This document shows positions 42,599 through 51,238 of a DNA stretch of 64,000 nucleotides, one piece after another. Position 1 is the stretch's first letter, and each line of letters starts with the position of its first letter. Source of the DNA: Treponema sp. (GTDB lineage: Bacteria > Spirochaetota > Spirochaetia > Treponematales > Treponemataceae); NCBI GenBank assembly GCA_004554075.1, contig SFOB01000003.1, positions 62,001 to 126,000 on the forward strand. The letters are read 5' to 3'. A program made the position numbers and the translations under genes. The notes under the pieces were generated by a model. It saw only the letters and a list, made by a program, of their open reading frames with translations, did no database searches and was not told the DNA's origin.

Positions 42599-44044
42599 AT
42601 GTCAGAAAGAATTTATGAAGAAGCCTGGGAGTACACCATGAAGGTGCTCCATGATTTATACAAATCTCAAAACAACGAAGATATGTTCAAACTATGGTTC
42701 AATATGAACTATGTTGAAGACACAATAGATACTATTACTGTTTCCGTTGCATCAAATTTCCTTAAGCAGTCTATGCAGAAAAGAGGAAACTTTGATATCG
42801 TGCTCAAAAAACTTAAAGAAATTACAGGCCAGGATGATATTAAATTAAACATTATTGTCAAAGAAGATGTTGCAGAAAAAACTGAAAAATCAGAGCCTGT
42901 AGTTTCTAAAAATGAAGCTTCTGAAAAGACAAATTCAGATGAAAAAGCTTCAAAAAAATCTTCTTCGTCTGAATCTGCAGAAGCTAAAAAAAGTAATTTT
43001 AAAAAACATCCTCTTCTTCAGGAAGAATATACTTTTGATACTTTTATTCCAGGTGATAACAGTAACTTTGCTTATAACGCTTCTATTGCAGTTGCAAAAA
43101 AACCGGGAAAACAATATAACCCGATTCTTCTTTATGGTGGATCTGGGTTAGGTAAGACTCACTTGATGCAGGCTATTGGAAATTACATTTATAACAATGG
43201 CGGAGAAAAATTAAAGATCTGCTATGTTTCTGCAGAAAGTTTTACAAACGAATTTACAATCTCAATTAAAGAAGGTAAGACTAACTCCTTCAAAAATAAA
43301 TACAGAAATCTTGATGTTCTTCTTCTGGATGACATTCACTTTTTACAGGGAAAGGAATCTACACAGGAAGAACTCTTTTATACTTTCAATGCACTTCACG
43401 AAAAAAAGGCCCAGATGGTTTTCACCTGTGACCGCCCAATCAAAGAAATTAAAAACATGGCAACACGTCTTGTAAGCCGTTTGTCTAATGGTCTTTGTAT
43501 TGATCTGCAGCCACCAAGCTATGAAACTCGTGTTGCAATTCTTCAGAAAAAAATTGATCTGATGGATAAAAATCTTTCTCAGGATATTGTTGAATACATT
43601 GCAAAAAATATTGAAACTAACGTTCGTGATCTTGAAGCTGCATTAAATAAAGTTTTTGGTTACGCAGACTTAGTTGGTAAAAGTCCTGATCTTGAAATTA
43701 CAAAACACCTTTTAAAAGATGTAATGGATTCTGGAAGTCTTGAATCAGTTTCAATTGATGTAATTCAAAAAGTAATTGCAGATAACTATCAGATTTCAGT
43801 TGCTGATTTGAAAAGTAAAAAGCGTGATAAAAAATATGTAGTGCCTCGTCAGATTGCAATTTACATTGCACGTGAAATTACCGAGATGGCTTACACAGAT
43901 ATTGGTAATGAATTTGGCGGTAAAGATCATTCAACAATTATGAGCGCTTATAATAAAATTGCTGAACAGATAAAAATTGATTCAACACTTGAATCTAAGA
44001 TACAGCTCTATATCAGAGAGATTAAGGAGTACAAAAAAGTTTAG
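42599..44044 (+). CDS. dnaA: Chromosomal replication initiator DnaA
   Basis: Binds DnaA boxes and opens the origin. The 481-residue protein from the ATG at 42599 has the N-terminal helicase-loading domain I, a Lys/Ser/Glu-rich linker (about 85-135), the AAA+ domain with Walker A GGSGLGKTH and Walker B LLLDDIHF, and the DNA-binding domain IV with GGKDHSTIMSAY. The linker is low in complexity. AGGA lies some 12 bases before the ATG, which is further than usual. A TTG at 42527 in frame would add 24 residues and is unlikely. A CTAACGAATATTAG palindrome-like element lies 50-60 bases upstream. Confidence 0.96.
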   Translation: MSERIYEEAWEYTMKVLHDLYKSQNNEDMFKLWFNMNYVEDTIDTITVSVASNFLKQSMQKRGNFDIVLKKLKEITGQDDIKLNIIVKEDVAEKTEKSEPVVSKNEASEKTNSDEKASKKSSSSESAEAKKSNFKKHPLLQEEYTFDTFIPGDNSNFAYNASIAVAKKPGKQYNPILLYGGSGLGKTHLMQAIGNYIYNNGGEKLKICYVSAESFTNEFTISIKEGKTNSFKNKYRNLDVLLLDDIHFLQGKESTQEELFYTFNALHEKKAQMVFTCDRPIKEIKNMATRLVSRLSNGLCIDLQPPSYETRVAILQKKIDLMDKNLSQDIVEYIAKNIETNVRDLEAALNKVFGYADLVGKSPDLEITKHLLKDVMDSGSLESVSIDVIQKVIADNYQISVADLKSKKRDKKYVVPRQIAIYIAREITEMAYTDIGNEFGGKDHSTIMSAYNKIAEQIKIDSTLESKIQLYIREIKEYKKV

Positions 44045-44059
44045 AAAATGTTGATTTAA

Positions 44060-44180
44060 AGTGGATAAATCAGCAAAAAAGGATTAAAATGTGGATATGT
44101 GGGAAAAAAGTTAATTTAAACACTTGTTTTATTAACAATTTAAATCCTTATAAAATAAAGAAATAAATCACTTTTCCACA
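44060..44180. other. Second DnaA-box cluster in the dnaA-dnaN gap
   Basis: AGTGGATAA (44060-44068), TGTGGATAT (44090-44098) and TTTTCCACA (44172-44180) each differ by one base from the DnaA box. The 220-base gap is very A+T-rich. This is the classic oriC place in many bacteria, but the boxes are weaker than those at 36.5 kb. It may instead regulate dnaA or dnaN. Confidence 0.5.
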
Positions 44181-44264
44181 GTATAAACATAGCTTACTAT
44201 TACTACTACTAAAATTTAAATTTATATAATATTAATATACCTGGGGTATAAGGAGTATAAAAAA

Positions 44265-45392
44265 ATGAAATTCACTTTTGACAGAGATGCAATGATAAAA
44301 GAAATATCAATTGCACAGGAAATTATTACTAATAAAAGTCCTGTTTCTATTCTTTCAAATATTCTTATAATAGCTGAACATAATTCACTCACTATTAAAG
44401 CTACAGATTCAACAGTAAAATTTACAACAGTTATTCCGGTAGATATTCAGGAAGAAGGACGCACTACAATTTTCTGTGATAAGTTTATGAGTATTCTTTC
44501 TTCATTACCTTCTGGAGAAATTGAATTCATTCAGGAAGACATTGGCGTAACAATTAAACCTATTGCAAAGAAAGTTAAGTTCCAGCTTAAGAGTCAGGCA
44601 AGTGATAAGTTCCCTGAAGTTGGTACAAGCGACAATGTTCCATTCTTTGAGCTTCCTTCAAAAGACTTTAAGGAAATGATCCGCGAAACTATTTTTGCAG
44701 TTTCTGATGACCGCAACCGTTACTTCATGACTGGTGTTTACTTCATCAAAAATGGTGATACACTTACAATGGTTGCAACAGATGGTCGTCGCCTTTCTTG
44801 CGATAATAAAACTGGTTTTTCTATTCCTGATTTCCAGCCTGCAATTATTCCTACAAAAATTCTTGGCTGTATTTTGAAGAATGCTCCTGATGAAGGAAAC
44901 ATTCAGATTGCAGTTGTTGATAAATCAATCTTTGTAAAATTTGGAAACGTAGAATTTTCTTCAGTTCTTATTGAAGGACAGTTCCCTAACTACCAGAAGG
45001 TAATTCCAGAAAATCTTACAATGTCATTCATGGTTAATAAGGCTGATCTTGATGCAGCTCTTAAGAGAACAACAATCATGGTTGATAAAAAAGTAAGCAG
45101 AATTATTTTCAAGATTTCATCTGGTGTTCTTAAATTGATTTCTCCTGAATCTGATATTGGTACTGCTGATGAAGAGATTCCTTGCCGTTATGACGGACAG
45201 GATATTTCAATGGCTTTAAACTTCACTTATGTTACAGAACCACTCAAGGTTATTGATTCAGAAAATGTTGTTTTTGATTTCAATATTTCTGATGGCGGAA
45301 GTGACAGTGAAGCAAATATTACAAAGGCTGTAATTATGCGCTCTGAAGCTGGCGGTGATTACATCCATGTAATTATGCCGATGAACTACTAA
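44265..45392 (+). CDS. dnaN: DNA polymerase III beta subunit (sliding clamp)
   Basis: Ring-shaped clamp that holds the replicative polymerase on DNA. Length 375 residues is normal, with three repeated clamp domains. Family landmarks include FTFDRDAMIKEISIAQEIITNKSPVSILSNILI at the start, DDRNRYFMTGVYF, VATDGRRLS in the middle and the C-terminal VIMPMNY, which corresponds to the usual xMPMR-type end. AAGGAG is the ribosome site. It follows dnaA and precedes recF on the same strand. Confidence 0.96.
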   Translation: MKFTFDRDAMIKEISIAQEIITNKSPVSILSNILIIAEHNSLTIKATDSTVKFTTVIPVDIQEEGRTTIFCDKFMSILSSLPSGEIEFIQEDIGVTIKPIAKKVKFQLKSQASDKFPEVGTSDNVPFFELPSKDFKEMIRETIFAVSDDRNRYFMTGVYFIKNGDTLTMVATDGRRLSCDNKTGFSIPDFQPAIIPTKILGCILKNAPDEGNIQIAVVDKSIFVKFGNVEFSSVLIEGQFPNYQKVIPENLTMSFMVNKADLDAALKRTTIMVDKKVSRIIFKISSGVLKLISPESDIGTADEEIPCRYDGQDISMALNFTYVTEPLKVIDSENVVFDFNISDGGSDSEANITKAVIMRSEAGGDYIHVIMPMNY

Positions 45393-45398
45393 TTTAAT

Positions 45399-45458
45399 GT
45401 CATTCCGAACTTGTTTCGGAATCTCTTGATAGGGATCCTGAAACAAGTTCAGGATGAC
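45399..45458. repeat. Two adjacent palindromic repeats between dnaN and recF
   Basis: 45399-45424 is identical to 36791-36816 (TTCCGAA type) and 45434-45458 is the CTGAA type. They occupy nearly the whole gap, leave recF without a ribosome site, and create a false upstream in-frame start (ATG at 45411) for recF. Confidence 0.85.
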
Positions 45459-45470
45459 TATATTTTTTTT

Positions 45471-46571
45471 ATGCCTTTCTTATATCAAACCTTTTACAAT
45501 TTTAGAAATCTTAAAAATGATACAATAGACCTTTCGAACAGAGAGGTCTATTTTGTCGGTGAAAATGGTCAGGGTAAAAGTAATATCCTGGAATCACTTT
45601 ATTATGCTTCTTACGGAATTTCTTTTAGAACACATGTTGACGGCCAGATTGTAAAAAAAGGTGAAAAAGATTTCAGCGTAAATTCGATGTATAAGAAAAG
45701 CGAAGATGATGTTCAGAAAGTTTCCGTAATTTTTGAAAACAACAAAAAACGAATTGAAAAAAACGGAAGAAAAATTCAGGATAGAAAAGAACTTATAAAT
45801 ACAATTCCCTGTATTTTATTTTGTCATGATGATCTTCGTTTTGCGACAGGCGAACCAGAGGCACGCAGATTTTTTATAGACCAGTCACTTACTCTTTATG
45901 AATCAACTTACATTGACGATTTAAGAAATTACAAAAAAATTTTGAAGAGCAGAAATTTGATTTTAAAAAATCATCAGTATGATATGCTCGATGTTTATGA
46001 CAGTCAGCTTGCACAATACGGACTTGTAATTCAGGAAAAACGTAAGAAAGCAATTTTTTTATTTAATCAGATTTTTGGAAAAGTCTTTGAAGAGATAACA
46101 GGCATGGAAGGGCTTTCTATAAGCTATCATCCTTCCTGGAAAGAACAGGATTCAGAAGGGCAAAAAATTTTTCCTGCTTCGCAGGATATTCTTAATTTAC
46201 TTTTAACAAACCGTGAACGGGATAAGAATCTTGAAACAACTTTATCCGGCCCGCACCGAGACCGTATTGATTTTGTAATGGACCATCATCTTTTTATACC
46301 GACTGCTTCAACAGGACAGTGCCGCCTGGTTTCACTTTTACTGCGGGTTGCCCAATCAATTTATTATACCCGCGCGACCGGCCTTCGGCCGGTCCTCTTG
46401 ATGGACGATGTTCTTCTGGAACTTGATCCTGATAAAAGAGCAAAACTGACAGCAATGCTGCCGGAGTATGATCAGCTCTTCTGTACTTTTTTGCCGGGCG
46501 AGCCTTATGAAAGGTATATGCACGACACAACAAAAGTGTATAAAATAAAAGGCGGTGAATGGTATGAATGA
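45471..46571 (+). CDS. recF: DNA replication and repair protein RecF
   Basis: ABC/SMC-type ATPase that helps load RecA at gaps. The 366-residue protein starts MPFLYQTFYNFRNL, in line with other RecF proteins, and has Walker A GENGQGKSN, the signature region TLSGPHRDRIDF and a Walker B LLMDDVLLELD. No ribosome site precedes the ATG. TATATT at 45459-45464 lies six bases before it and might act as a -10 box for a leaderless mRNA, but no -35 box is clear. It overlaps dciA. Confidence 0.94.
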   Translation: MPFLYQTFYNFRNLKNDTIDLSNREVYFVGENGQGKSNILESLYYASYGISFRTHVDGQIVKKGEKDFSVNSMYKKSEDDVQKVSVIFENNKKRIEKNGRKIQDRKELINTIPCILFCHDDLRFATGEPEARRFFIDQSLTLYESTYIDDLRNYKKILKSRNLILKNHQYDMLDVYDSQLAQYGLVIQEKRKKAIFLFNQIFGKVFEEITGMEGLSISYHPSWKEQDSEGQKIFPASQDILNLLLTNRERDKNLETTLSGPHRDRIDFVMDHHLFIPTASTGQCRLVSLLLRVAQSIYYTRATGLRPVLLMDDVLLELDPDKRAKLTAMLPEYDQLFCTFLPGEPYERYMHDTTKVYKIKGGEWYE

Positions 46572-47121
46572 AAGAATAATTTCCGCCGCCGACATGATGC
46601 TGCAGGCGGCTAATATTAATATTGATTCCGCAAATGAAATTTGTTCTGTCTGGAAAAAAGTTGTTTCCGGCGTACATTCTTTTAAGCATGATGCAGAAGA
46701 CAGTGATCAGCGTATGCCACTTGGAGAAAGACTTGCCGGCAATACACGTGTAATAGATTTGAAAAACGGAGTGCTGTTAGTTGAGGCTGACCATTCAGGC
46801 TGGATTCAGTATTTGAGGATGTATCAGAATTTTATTTTGAAAGGCTTAAAAATGAATCTGCCGAATTTGAAAATTACAAATCTGGCATTCCGTGTAGCAG
46901 GTGAAAAAGTAAGCCTCAGTGAAACATACGAACAGCAGCTGGCAAAGTCTCGCCGCCAGCAGGCTGAAATGTTTGAGAGACAGGAAAAGGAACTTAAAAA
47001 ATTTTCGCCGGCCGCTGCAAACAGCGGCAATAAAAATAAGTCGGAGTTACCTCCCGAACTTTTAGCAAAATTTAATAACATAACAAAAATTATTTCCGCC
47101 GATGAAAATGATTCGCAGTAG
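46564..47121 (+). CDS. dciA: DciA-type helicase-loader protein (DUF721)
   Basis: A 185-residue protein with the DUF721 domain at about residues 20-110: ICSVWKKVVSG, HTRVIDLKNGVLLVEADHSGWIQ-like segment and LRMYQNFILKGL. DciA helps load the DnaB helicase in bacteria that lack DnaC or DnaI. The C-terminal part is charged (QQLAKSRRQQAEMFERQEKE) and probably coiled. The start at 46564 overlaps the recF stop, so coupling is likely. An ATG nine bases upstream is too close to the candidate ribosome site. The position behind recF fits the usual recF-DUF721 order. Confidence 0.85.
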   Translation: MNERIISAADMMLQAANINIDSANEICSVWKKVVSGVHSFKHDAEDSDQRMPLGERLAGNTRVIDLKNGVLLVEADHSGWIQYLRMYQNFILKGLKMNLPNLKITNLAFRVAGEKVSLSETYEQQLAKSRRQQAEMFERQEKELKKFSPAAANSGNKNKSELPPELLAKFNNITKIISADENDSQ

Positions 47122-48451
47122 TGGTCATGCTGATTTGCCACTTCATACAGGAACAGTTCCCCGCTGGCTTGCCGACCGCATGATGGTCTTGGGTACTTTG
47201 ATTACAGAATCTCTTGTTGAAAATTTTGGACCGGACGAAGTCCTGGTACGTTTAAGTGATCCTTTGTGGTTCCAGTCCTTTGGCGCTGTCATGGGTATGG
47301 ACTGGCATAGTTCCGGAATTACAACCAGCGTAATGTATGCACTCAAACGAGGATTAAATCCGCGGGCTAAAGAACTTGGAATTTATGTATGCGGTGGGCG
47401 AGGGAAGTATTCAAGATTAACTCCGGATGAGCTTTTAGAAATTGCTGCCCGCGAGGGTCTTAACGGTGACCAGCTTGTTCGTAACAGTAAGCTTGTAGCT
47501 AAAGTAGACAACAATGCCGTTCAGGATGGCTTTCAGTTATACCAGCACAATTTTGTTGTAACCCGCAATGGCAACTGGGCTGTTGTTCAGCAGGGAATGA
47601 ATGGCGCAGAAAAAAAGGCAAGGCGATATCACTGGTGTTCAAGCAATTTACGTTCTTTTGTTGAAGAGCCTCACAGTGGAGTAGTGGGTGATAACCGCGG
47701 AAAGATTTTAAATCTTACTGACAGCGAAGCGAAGAGTGCCAGAGACAGTATTCTTGAGATGAGCAGGGAAGAACCGGAGCGAATGCTGCGTGAGATAGTA
47801 CAGATAGATAAACCGGCCAGTCAGATGATTTTGATGCAGGACGGAAAAGTTTCCGGAGGCGTTGCGGGGGTGTCCCCCGCTGGAAGGGGTAGCGAGCAAC
47901 GAAGTGCGAGCGAGGGGAAGGCTTTCCCCACCTCACCACAACAGCAGGAACTTTTTCCAGAATTATTCACCAGTAACGAACGCTCGATAGTTATGCCATC
48001 TCATCATGAGGTTCGCGAACAGGATGTAGATTTAAAGCGGCTGGGCGGGGTGCTGGCAACGGCCTATGAAAGTCAGCCGGAAGATTTTGAAAGCCTTATG
48101 CTTACTCCGGGTCTTGGGCCAAGAACTTTACAGTCGCTGGCCCTGGTGAGTGAGGTTATCTATGGAACTCCCAGCAGGTTTACGGACCCGGCCCGCTTCA
48201 GCTTTGCTCACGGTGGAAAAGACGGGCACCCATTTCCAGTACCTCTTAAAATTTATGACGAGTCTATCCGCGTTCTTAGGGACAGCATTGAAAAATCAAA
48301 ACTGGGATATAAAGATAAGTCTGACTGTATTAGAAGGCTTCATAATGTTGCCCTCAATGTGGAAAAGAATTGTGCTCCTGAAGTTGATTTTGATGCGGCA
48401 TTAAGGTATGAAAGGGAACATTCTGCAGAATGGGATGGAAAAACGGTGTAA
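47102..48451 (+). CDS. DUF763 protein carrying an in-frame repeat insertion
   Basis: A 449-residue soluble protein of the DUF763 family, whose role is unknown. Landmarks are GHADLPLHTGTVPRWL at the start, GMDWHSSGITTSVMYALKRGLNP, VCGGRGKYSRLTP and the C-terminal part beginning MPSHHEV, with LTPGLGPRTLQSLALV (helix-hairpin-helix-like) near 335 and DPARFSFAHGGKDGHPFPV. Residues about 254-277 (GVAGVSPAGRGSEQ and what follows) are coded by a GC-rich dispersed repeat inserted without breaking the frame. It overlaps dciA by 20 bases; Met3 is an alternative start. Confidence 0.8.
   Translation: MKMIRSSGHADLPLHTGTVPRWLADRMMVLGTLITESLVENFGPDEVLVRLSDPLWFQSFGAVMGMDWHSSGITTSVMYALKRGLNPRAKELGIYVCGGRGKYSRLTPDELLEIAAREGLNGDQLVRNSKLVAKVDNNAVQDGFQLYQHNFVVTRNGNWAVVQQGMNGAEKKARRYHWCSSNLRSFVEEPHSGVVGDNRGKILNLTDSEAKSARDSILEMSREEPERMLREIVQIDKPASQMILMQDGKVSGGVAGVSPAGRGSEQRSASEGKAFPTSPQQQELFPELFTSNERSIVMPSHHEVREQDVDLKRLGGVLATAYESQPEDFESLMLTPGLGPRTLQSLALVSEVIYGTPSRFTDPARFSFAHGGKDGHPFPVPLKIYDESIRVLRDSIEKSKLGYKDKSDCIRRLHNVALNVEKNCAPEVDFDAALRYEREHSAEWDGKTV
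47864..47929 (-). repeat. GC-rich dispersed repeat, copy C, inside the DUF763 gene
   Basis: Inverted relative to copies A and B: GCGGGGGTGTCCCCCGC hairpin, then GGAAGGGGTAGC, a short core, then GCGAGGGGAAGGCTTTCCCC. About 66 bases, a multiple of three, translated as part of the protein. Confidence 0.8.
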
Positions 48452-48483
48452 AAATTCTTTTTGTCACTCTCTATGCTGCTACC

Positions 48484-48513
48484 TTGACCAATTCTTTAAA
48501 TAAATGATATATT
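48484..48513 (+). promoter_or_regulatory. rpmH operon promoter
   Basis: TTGACC (48484-48489), an 18-base spacer and TATATT (48508-48513), one mismatch to consensus in each box. It lies 61 bases before the rpmH start. Confidence 0.7.
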
Positions 48514-48574
48514 TTATTACTATTTTTGTATTTTAATAGAAATTTAAATTTATAAGATATAAGGAGTACGTTCC

Positions 48575-48730
48575 ATGAAAAGAACATATCAACCAAGCAA
48601 AGTAAAGCGCAACAGAAAATTCGGCTTCAGAGCTCGCATGGCAACAAAGGGCGGACGCAAGGTACTCGCACGCAGACGTGCTAAGGGTCGCGCAAAGCTT
48701 ACAGTTTCTGACGAAAAGAAGAAGTACTAA
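48575..48730 (+). CDS. rpmH: 50S ribosomal protein L34
   Basis: A 51-residue basic ribosomal protein. It begins MKRTYQPSKVKRNRKFGFR and contains ARMATKGGRKVLARRRAKGR, both hallmarks of L34. The C-terminus TVSDEKKKY is slightly longer than in many bacteria (44-46 residues). AAGGAG is the ribosome site. It leads the usual rpmH-rnpA-yidD-yidC-jag order, with its own promoter. Confidence 0.97.
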   Translation: MKRTYQPSKVKRNRKFGFRARMATKGGRKVLARRRAKGRAKLTVSDEKKKY

Positions 48731-48740
48731 TTTTTTAGGG

Positions 48741-49103
48741 ATGGAAACAGACTTGATAAAAACGGGATTTTTTAAACGGGAAGAACGGATAAAAAATCCC
48801 GCTGATTTTAAAAAGCTGTTTAAAGACGGAAAAAAGATAAGTATTCCGGGAGCAAAGCTTTTCTATTTAGAAAACGGCCTTGGAATGAATCGTGTCGGTT
48901 TTCCTTTGATGCGCGGCTACGGTAACGCTGTCGAAAGGAACTTATCAAAAAGGTACAGCCGTGAAGTCTATCGATTACTAAAATCACATCTGAACACCGG
49001 ATATGACATGTTATTCTTAATATATCCCGGAAATGATTCGTTCCACTCGCGATGTGATCAAATTCGTTTATTGTGTCAAAAGGCAGGATTAATTCAGGAA
49101 TAA
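48741..49103 (+). CDS. rnpA: Ribonuclease P protein component
   Basis: Protein cofactor that helps the RNase P RNA cut 5' leaders from pre-tRNA. From the ATG at 48741 it has 120 residues. It shows FFKREERIKNPADFKKLFKDGKK and the RNR-type motif GNAVERNLSKRYSREVYR, where Leu-Ser replaces the more usual Arg-Ile. The start is uncertain: AGGG touches the ATG, while a TTG at 48753 has AGGGATGG at a good distance and gives the more usual length. It is sandwiched between rpmH and yidD. Confidence 0.9.
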   Translation: METDLIKTGFFKREERIKNPADFKKLFKDGKKISIPGAKLFYLENGLGMNRVGFPLMRGYGNAVERNLSKRYSREVYRLLKSHLNTGYDMLFLIYPGNDSFHSRCDQIRLLCQKAGLIQE

Positions 49104-49107
49104 GGCT

Positions 49108-49365
49108 ATGTTGAAATATTTGGCCGGCCGATTTATTGGTGCCATTAAATTATTTTTCACAAAGTTCTTCTGTTTTCTAATTCGAGCTTATCAAATTTGT
49201 ATTTCACCATTGCTGGGGAAAAACTGCAGATTTACTCCCACTTGTTCTGCATACGCCCTGGAGGCAATTCAAAAATACGGGCCTGGTAAGGGTCTTTTCC
49301 TTTCAATCAAACGAATTCTCAAATGCAATCCATTTCACGAAGGTGGTTACGATCCCGTTCCATAA
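49108..49365 (+). CDS. yidD: Membrane protein insertion efficiency factor YidD
   Basis: A small (85-residue) membrane-associated protein that aids YidC-dependent insertion. The conserved core IRAYQICISPLLGKNCRFTPTCSAYALEAI with its three cysteines and the C-terminal KRILKCNPFHEGGYDPVP are both present. It lies five bases after rnpA and 40 bases before yidC. Confidence 0.93.
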   Translation: MLKYLAGRFIGAIKLFFTKFFCFLIRAYQICISPLLGKNCRFTPTCSAYALEAIQKYGPGKGLFLSIKRILKCNPFHEGGYDPVP

Positions 49366-49405
49366 CGAACGGTAGTTTACTGCCTTATATAAGGAGTAAA
49401 AAAAA

Positions 49406-51223
49406 TTGGATAAAAATACTATATGGGCAATTGTCCTTTCTACAGTAGTAATTATTGCATCGTATTTGATTTTGCCTAAGTTTTTCCCTGGCTTGAATCC
49501 AGCCTTTGGAAGACAGGCAGCTAATACCCAGACAGAAGAAGTTGCTGAGCCACAGGAATTGAACCTTGAATCTTCAGTTATTTCTGAAACTTCAGAAAAC
49601 GAAGCTTTTGCAGATTCAGAAGCTGAAGAAGAAGGTCAGCCTGCTCTCGTTGAACAGAAATACACTATTAGAACTGATAAAGTTGAAGCTGTATTTACAA
49701 ACAAGGGTGGAGACATCATCAGCTATAAGCTTCTTGATCATAAAGATATGGATACTGATGATTTTGTTCAGATTTCTGACAACGTAAACAGTAAAAACCG
49801 AACCTGTGCAATCGCATTTGGTAAGGCTGATGCAAAAATCATCGACGAAATCTTCAATACAGAAACAGACGGAAAATCAATTACATTTACAAAGACAATG
49901 AATGTAAACGGAAAGAAAACAACTCTTCGTAAGGTTTATAGCTTTATGGATGGAGAATATGTTTTCAAACTTGATGTTCTTATTCATACATCTGATTCTA
50001 ATGGACTTGATATTGGTGGAACTGCTTATACAATCAGAACTTCTCCACAGATTGGTCCACACTTTAATCCAAAACAGAACCGTTATGAACGCCGTGAGTT
50101 TATTGCTTACAACGGCAACAAGTATAAGAAGATTATGCTTAGCAACGGTCAGTTCAAGGAATATGACAAAGACTTTATCTGGAGTGGTATTGCCGGAAAA
50201 TACTTTGTTGAGCTTTTGATTCCTTCTGCAGCTGAGAACGTAAAAACAAGCTGGTATTCTTCAAAAATCGAAATTAATGACTATGCAAATGCTCAGGCTT
50301 TTGTTGAACGTACAGCTTTCTCTGGTTCAGATATCAACGATACCTACTATATGTACTTTGGTCCACGTAATGATAAGGACCTTAAACGCTATAATGTAGC
50401 AGAAAATAACGGCTGGAACCTTGGTGGAAAGAAGGTTACTCAGGCTTTGCAGACAAGCGGCTGGCTTAACTGGCTGGAAAAGATTCTTAAGGTAGTTCTT
50501 GAGTTCCTTAATAAGCTTGTTCATAACTGGGGTCTTTCTATCATTATTATGACAATTCTTCTTAAGATTCTTATGTTCCCTCTTTCTAAAAAGCAGTCTA
50601 TGGGATCTCTTAAGATGCAGGATTTGCAGCCTAAGTTGAAGGCTCTTCAGGAAAAGTACAAGAATGATCAGCAGAAACTTCAGCAGGAGACTTCTAAGCT
50701 CTATCAGCAGGCTGGTTACAACCCTGCAAGCGGATGTTTGCCAATGCTCTTCCAGTTCCTCGTACTCTTTGCAATGTATAACCTCTTTAACAACTACTTT
50801 GAGTTCCGTGGAGCTATGTTCATTCCACACTGGATTCCAGACCTTTCTACAGGTGATGTTGTAAAGACTTTTAACTTCAATATTCCGTTAATTGGTAACC
50901 AATTACGTCTTTTACCTGTAATCTATGTGGCTACTCAGTTGTTATCTGGTAAGATAACTCAGTATGGTCAGACAGCAGCGCCAGGCCAGAGTCAGGCTAC
51001 AATGAAGTTTATGATGTACGGTATGCCTTTGATGTTCTTCTTCCTGTTCTACAATGCACCGTCTGGACTTCTTTTGTACTGGCTTACAAGTAACGTTCTG
51101 CAGATTTTCCAGCAGCTTCTTATTAATAAGATGATGAGAGAAAAAAGAGCAGAAAAAGAAGGTGGATTTACAGCAAAGGAACAGAAGGTTCTTCCACCAA
51201 AGGCTAAAGGAAAGAGAAAATAA
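49406..51223 (+). CDS. yidC: Membrane protein insertase YidC
   Basis: Inserts and folds inner-membrane proteins, alone or with SecYEG. The 605-residue protein has an N-terminal helix, a large periplasmic beta domain of the Gram-negative type (about 80-345) and a C-terminal 60KD_IMP core (WGLSIIIMTILLKILMFPLSKKQ, NPASGCLPMLFQFLVLFAMYN, PLMFFFLFYNAPSGLLLYW). The C-terminus is basic (KAKGKRK), as expected for ribosome contact. The start is a TTG at 49406, with AAGGAG about ten bases before it. Confidence 0.95.
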   Translation: MDKNTIWAIVLSTVVIIASYLILPKFFPGLNPAFGRQAANTQTEEVAEPQELNLESSVISETSENEAFADSEAEEEGQPALVEQKYTIRTDKVEAVFTNKGGDIISYKLLDHKDMDTDDFVQISDNVNSKNRTCAIAFGKADAKIIDEIFNTETDGKSITFTKTMNVNGKKTTLRKVYSFMDGEYVFKLDVLIHTSDSNGLDIGGTAYTIRTSPQIGPHFNPKQNRYERREFIAYNGNKYKKIMLSNGQFKEYDKDFIWSGIAGKYFVELLIPSAAENVKTSWYSSKIEINDYANAQAFVERTAFSGSDINDTYYMYFGPRNDKDLKRYNVAENNGWNLGGKKVTQALQTSGWLNWLEKILKVVLEFLNKLVHNWGLSIIIMTILLKILMFPLSKKQSMGSLKMQDLQPKLKALQEKYKNDQQKLQQETSKLYQQAGYNPASGCLPMLFQFLVLFAMYNLFNNYFEFRGAMFIPHWIPDLSTGDVVKTFNFNIPLIGNQLRLLPVIYVATQLLSGKITQYGQTAAPGQSQATMKFMMYGMPLMFFFLFYNAPSGLLLYWLTSNVLQIFQQLLINKMMREKRAEKEGGFTAKEQKVLPPKAKGKRK

Positions 51224-51238
51224 TAGGAGAAAAATAAA

